Shown here in pieces: positions 62,901 through 64,000 of a stretch of 64,000 nucleotides of DNA (positions are counted from its first letter, which is position 1; each line of letters starts with the position of its first letter). Location: assembly GCA_963728195.1 (NCBI GenBank), contig CAVSIX010000014.1, positions 124,001 to 188,000 on the forward strand, read 5' to 3'. The DNA comes from Sva-07 sp963728195. Lineage in GTDB: Bacteria > Actinomycetota > Acidimicrobiia > Acidimicrobiales > Ilumatobacteraceae. Under the pieces are notes generated by a model. The model made no database searches, was not told the origin of the DNA, and saw only the letters and a list, made by a program, of their open reading frames with translations. Both the position numbers and the translations under genes were made by a program.

Positions 62901-63326
62901 TCAGATGCAGGACGACGTCACCCAACGGGCGGACGACAGACTCGTGGACGAGTTGTCGTACCACCCGGCATTGCTGTTCGACACGTATGCCTTCGGCGTG
63001 ACCGCTCCAGCGAACCAGTAGAAGCAAGCACCGGTGTACGTGCCTGATGAGCCTCGAGACCGAATCGAGTTCACGTTGTTGTCGATCCCGTTGCCATCTT
63101 GATAGGTGTATCCGGCGAAGTTCACCGCTGCGCCACTTGAGGCAGCCCATTCATTGCTCGGGTTCACGTAGCCCGAAACGTTCGAGCTTGTGCCACAGAA
63201 GTAGCCCGATGGGCACGAGGACACCTGCACCGGGCTGGCAGCTTCGGCTACCGATCCGGCAACGAGCAGCGACGCTGTTGCGATCGCCATGCCAGCAACC
63301 GCGCCCCGTAGTTTGAAGTTCTTCAT
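62901..63326 (-). CDS. small secreted protein, peptidase inhibitor family I36-like
   Basis: A 141-residue protein with a strong signal peptide (basic KNFKLR, hydrophobic core, AEA cleavage at about residue 29). The mature part has four Cys (CPSGYFC, GACFYWF, SSCI), NNVNSIRSRG, and Trp/Tyr-rich beta strands, like the beta/gamma-crystallin-type I36 metallopeptidase inhibitors of streptomycetes. AGAAGGGC lies before the ATG at 63326. A calcium-binding or inhibitory role outside the cell is possible. Confidence 0.68.
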   Translation of the reverse strand: MKNFKLRGAVAGMAIATASLLVAGSVAEAASPVQVSSCPSGYFCGTSSNVSGYVNPSNEWAASSGAAVNFAGYTYQDGNGIDNNVNSIRSRGSSGTYTGACFYWFAGAVTPKAYVSNSNAGWYDNSSTSLSSARWVTSSCI

Positions 63327-63632
63327 TGCCCTTCTCCGATCTTGGTGGTCAGGTGCCGGACGGCGCCTGACTATTAGATGTCGGCCACGATCAGGCTGTC
63401 CCGGTGCGCGGCGAGCTCTCGGTGTCAATGGGACCGGTGGTGGGAACCTGGGCGGATTCTTCCCGATTCTTGGATCTCGTCGCGTGCGCCGGTTCACACC
63501 ACTTTCGATGTTTGACGCACGGCCCCTGACTGGCGCCGTGTTCCACCAGACGCCGGCGAAGCGACGGTTACGGGACGGTTGTGCGGCGAGCGACATCTAT
63601 TGATTGTGCGACGGCTCCTCAATGGCATCCGA
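63327..63632. other. intergenic region without recognised feature
   Basis: About 300 bases between a minus-strand secreted protein and a plus-strand hypothetical gene. The frames open here are extensions of the neighbours. Both promoters should lie here, but I cannot assign them with confidence. Confidence 0.5.
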
Positions 63633-63965
63633 ATGGCCGCTCGGCTGTGTGTAACCCGGCGGCGTGTCGATCTGGCTCATCCTCGCACCGCGGGCGCTCG
63701 TGGATGGTCCTCGGACGGGCACGCACCGCTTTCGGTGGTGGCGGCCGATTCGCCTCCGGACCAGTGGTTTGCGCCGCACATGGTCCACTTCTTCGACTCG
63801 ATGACTGCTGTTCACAGCGTGATTGGACCGTTCGCCAACCCGCTCGAGGCGGTGAGTTTCGCAGATCGGATTGAACGCGAGGTGGAAGGCTCGGGGGGGG
63901 GGTGTCGGCCGATGACGTTTTCGGTGGTCCCCTTGGAGCGGCCTAGGGATTTCGATTGCTTCTGA
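63633..63965 (+). CDS. hypothetical protein with a 10-G tract
   Basis: A 110-residue frame. The convincing part is the C-terminal half, MVHFFDSMTAVHSVIGPF followed by ANPLEAVSFADRIEREVE, in which GPF and the amphipathic helix suggest a small alpha/beta protein. The start is uncertain: ATG 63633 or ATG 63780 are both possible. A run of ten G at 63893-63902 lies in the coding part (Gly-Gly-Gly); a change of one base would alter the last ~23 residues. No family recognised. Confidence 0.45.
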   Translation: MAARLCVTRRRVDLAHPRTAGARGWSSDGHAPLSVVAADSPPDQWFAPHMVHFFDSMTAVHSVIGPFANPLEAVSFADRIEREVEGSGGGCRPMTFSVVPLERPRDFDCF

Positions 63966-64000
63966 TTGCAGGTGTTGGCTGTTACGCCTTGATCGGCGAC

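Noticed and set aside
60414..64000. Right-hand attachment site of the element
   Set aside because: No second copy of the tRNA 3' sequence was found up to the window edge, so the boundary is outside.

Overview
This is about 64 kb of GC-rich, gene-dense DNA that reads as the chromosome of an actinobacterium, most likely an Acidimicrobiia (Ilumatobacter-like) member. The grounds are inference: an actinobacterial argS-to-atp gene order, a class II fructose-bisphosphatase, MeaB, an F420-type luciferase-like oxidoreductase, many GTG starts, Thr-rich linkers on exported proteins, and surface repeats typical of that class. No rRNA genes, CRISPR arrays or complete tRNA genes were found.

Layout. 1-8.3 kb: the end of an L,D-transpeptidase, a glycogen cluster (glgB divergent from a GT4 glycogen synthase and a GT35 phosphorylase), an MFS transporter and an enoyl-CoA hydratase. 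8.5-17.3 kb: meaB, an Nfu-type Fe-S protein, murA with Asp in place of the catalytic Cys, a second MFS transporter, a small hydrolase, a J-domain protein coupled to an unknown duplicated-motif protein, glpX and an SDR. 17.3-28.7 kb: the complete F1Fo ATP synthase operon on the minus strand (atpD carries a one-base frameshift), preceded by AtpI-like genes, a WecA-type transferase, glyA and rpiB. 28.8-35 kb: a thiolase-like protein, a lipoprotein, a nucleoside hydrolase, an S9 peptidase and a TerB-like protein. 35-52.3 kb: prmC, prfA, a hypothetical gene, a DUF1501/DUF1800 pair, rpmE, rho, thrC, hom, lysA and argS. Together with the atp operon this keeps the order known from mycobacteria (argS-lysA-hom-thrC-rho-rpmE-prfA-prmC-wecA-atp), but without thrB and with several insertions.

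54.7 kb to the right edge holds a mobile element. A 3' fragment of tRNA-Arg(CCG) marks the left attachment site. It is followed by a tyrosine integrase, an excisionase-like HTH protein, a VapBC-type toxin-antitoxin pair and a MobF relaxase-helicase, and then by a sparser region with a broken phosphotransferase gene, a lipoprotein and a small secreted I36-like protein. The far attachment site lies outside the window.

The least explained structure is a set of intergenic palindromes: (A) four tandem doublets of a roughly 40-bp palindrome, always 61 bp apart (8.3, 15.3, 31.2 and 48.9 kb); (B) three closely related 14-bp-arm hairpins just after the stop codons of atpC, rpiB and rho; (C) a 60-bp complex palindrome after murA and again, inverted, after argS. 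These look like lineage-specific repeat families with possible roles in transcript 3' ends or DNA folding.
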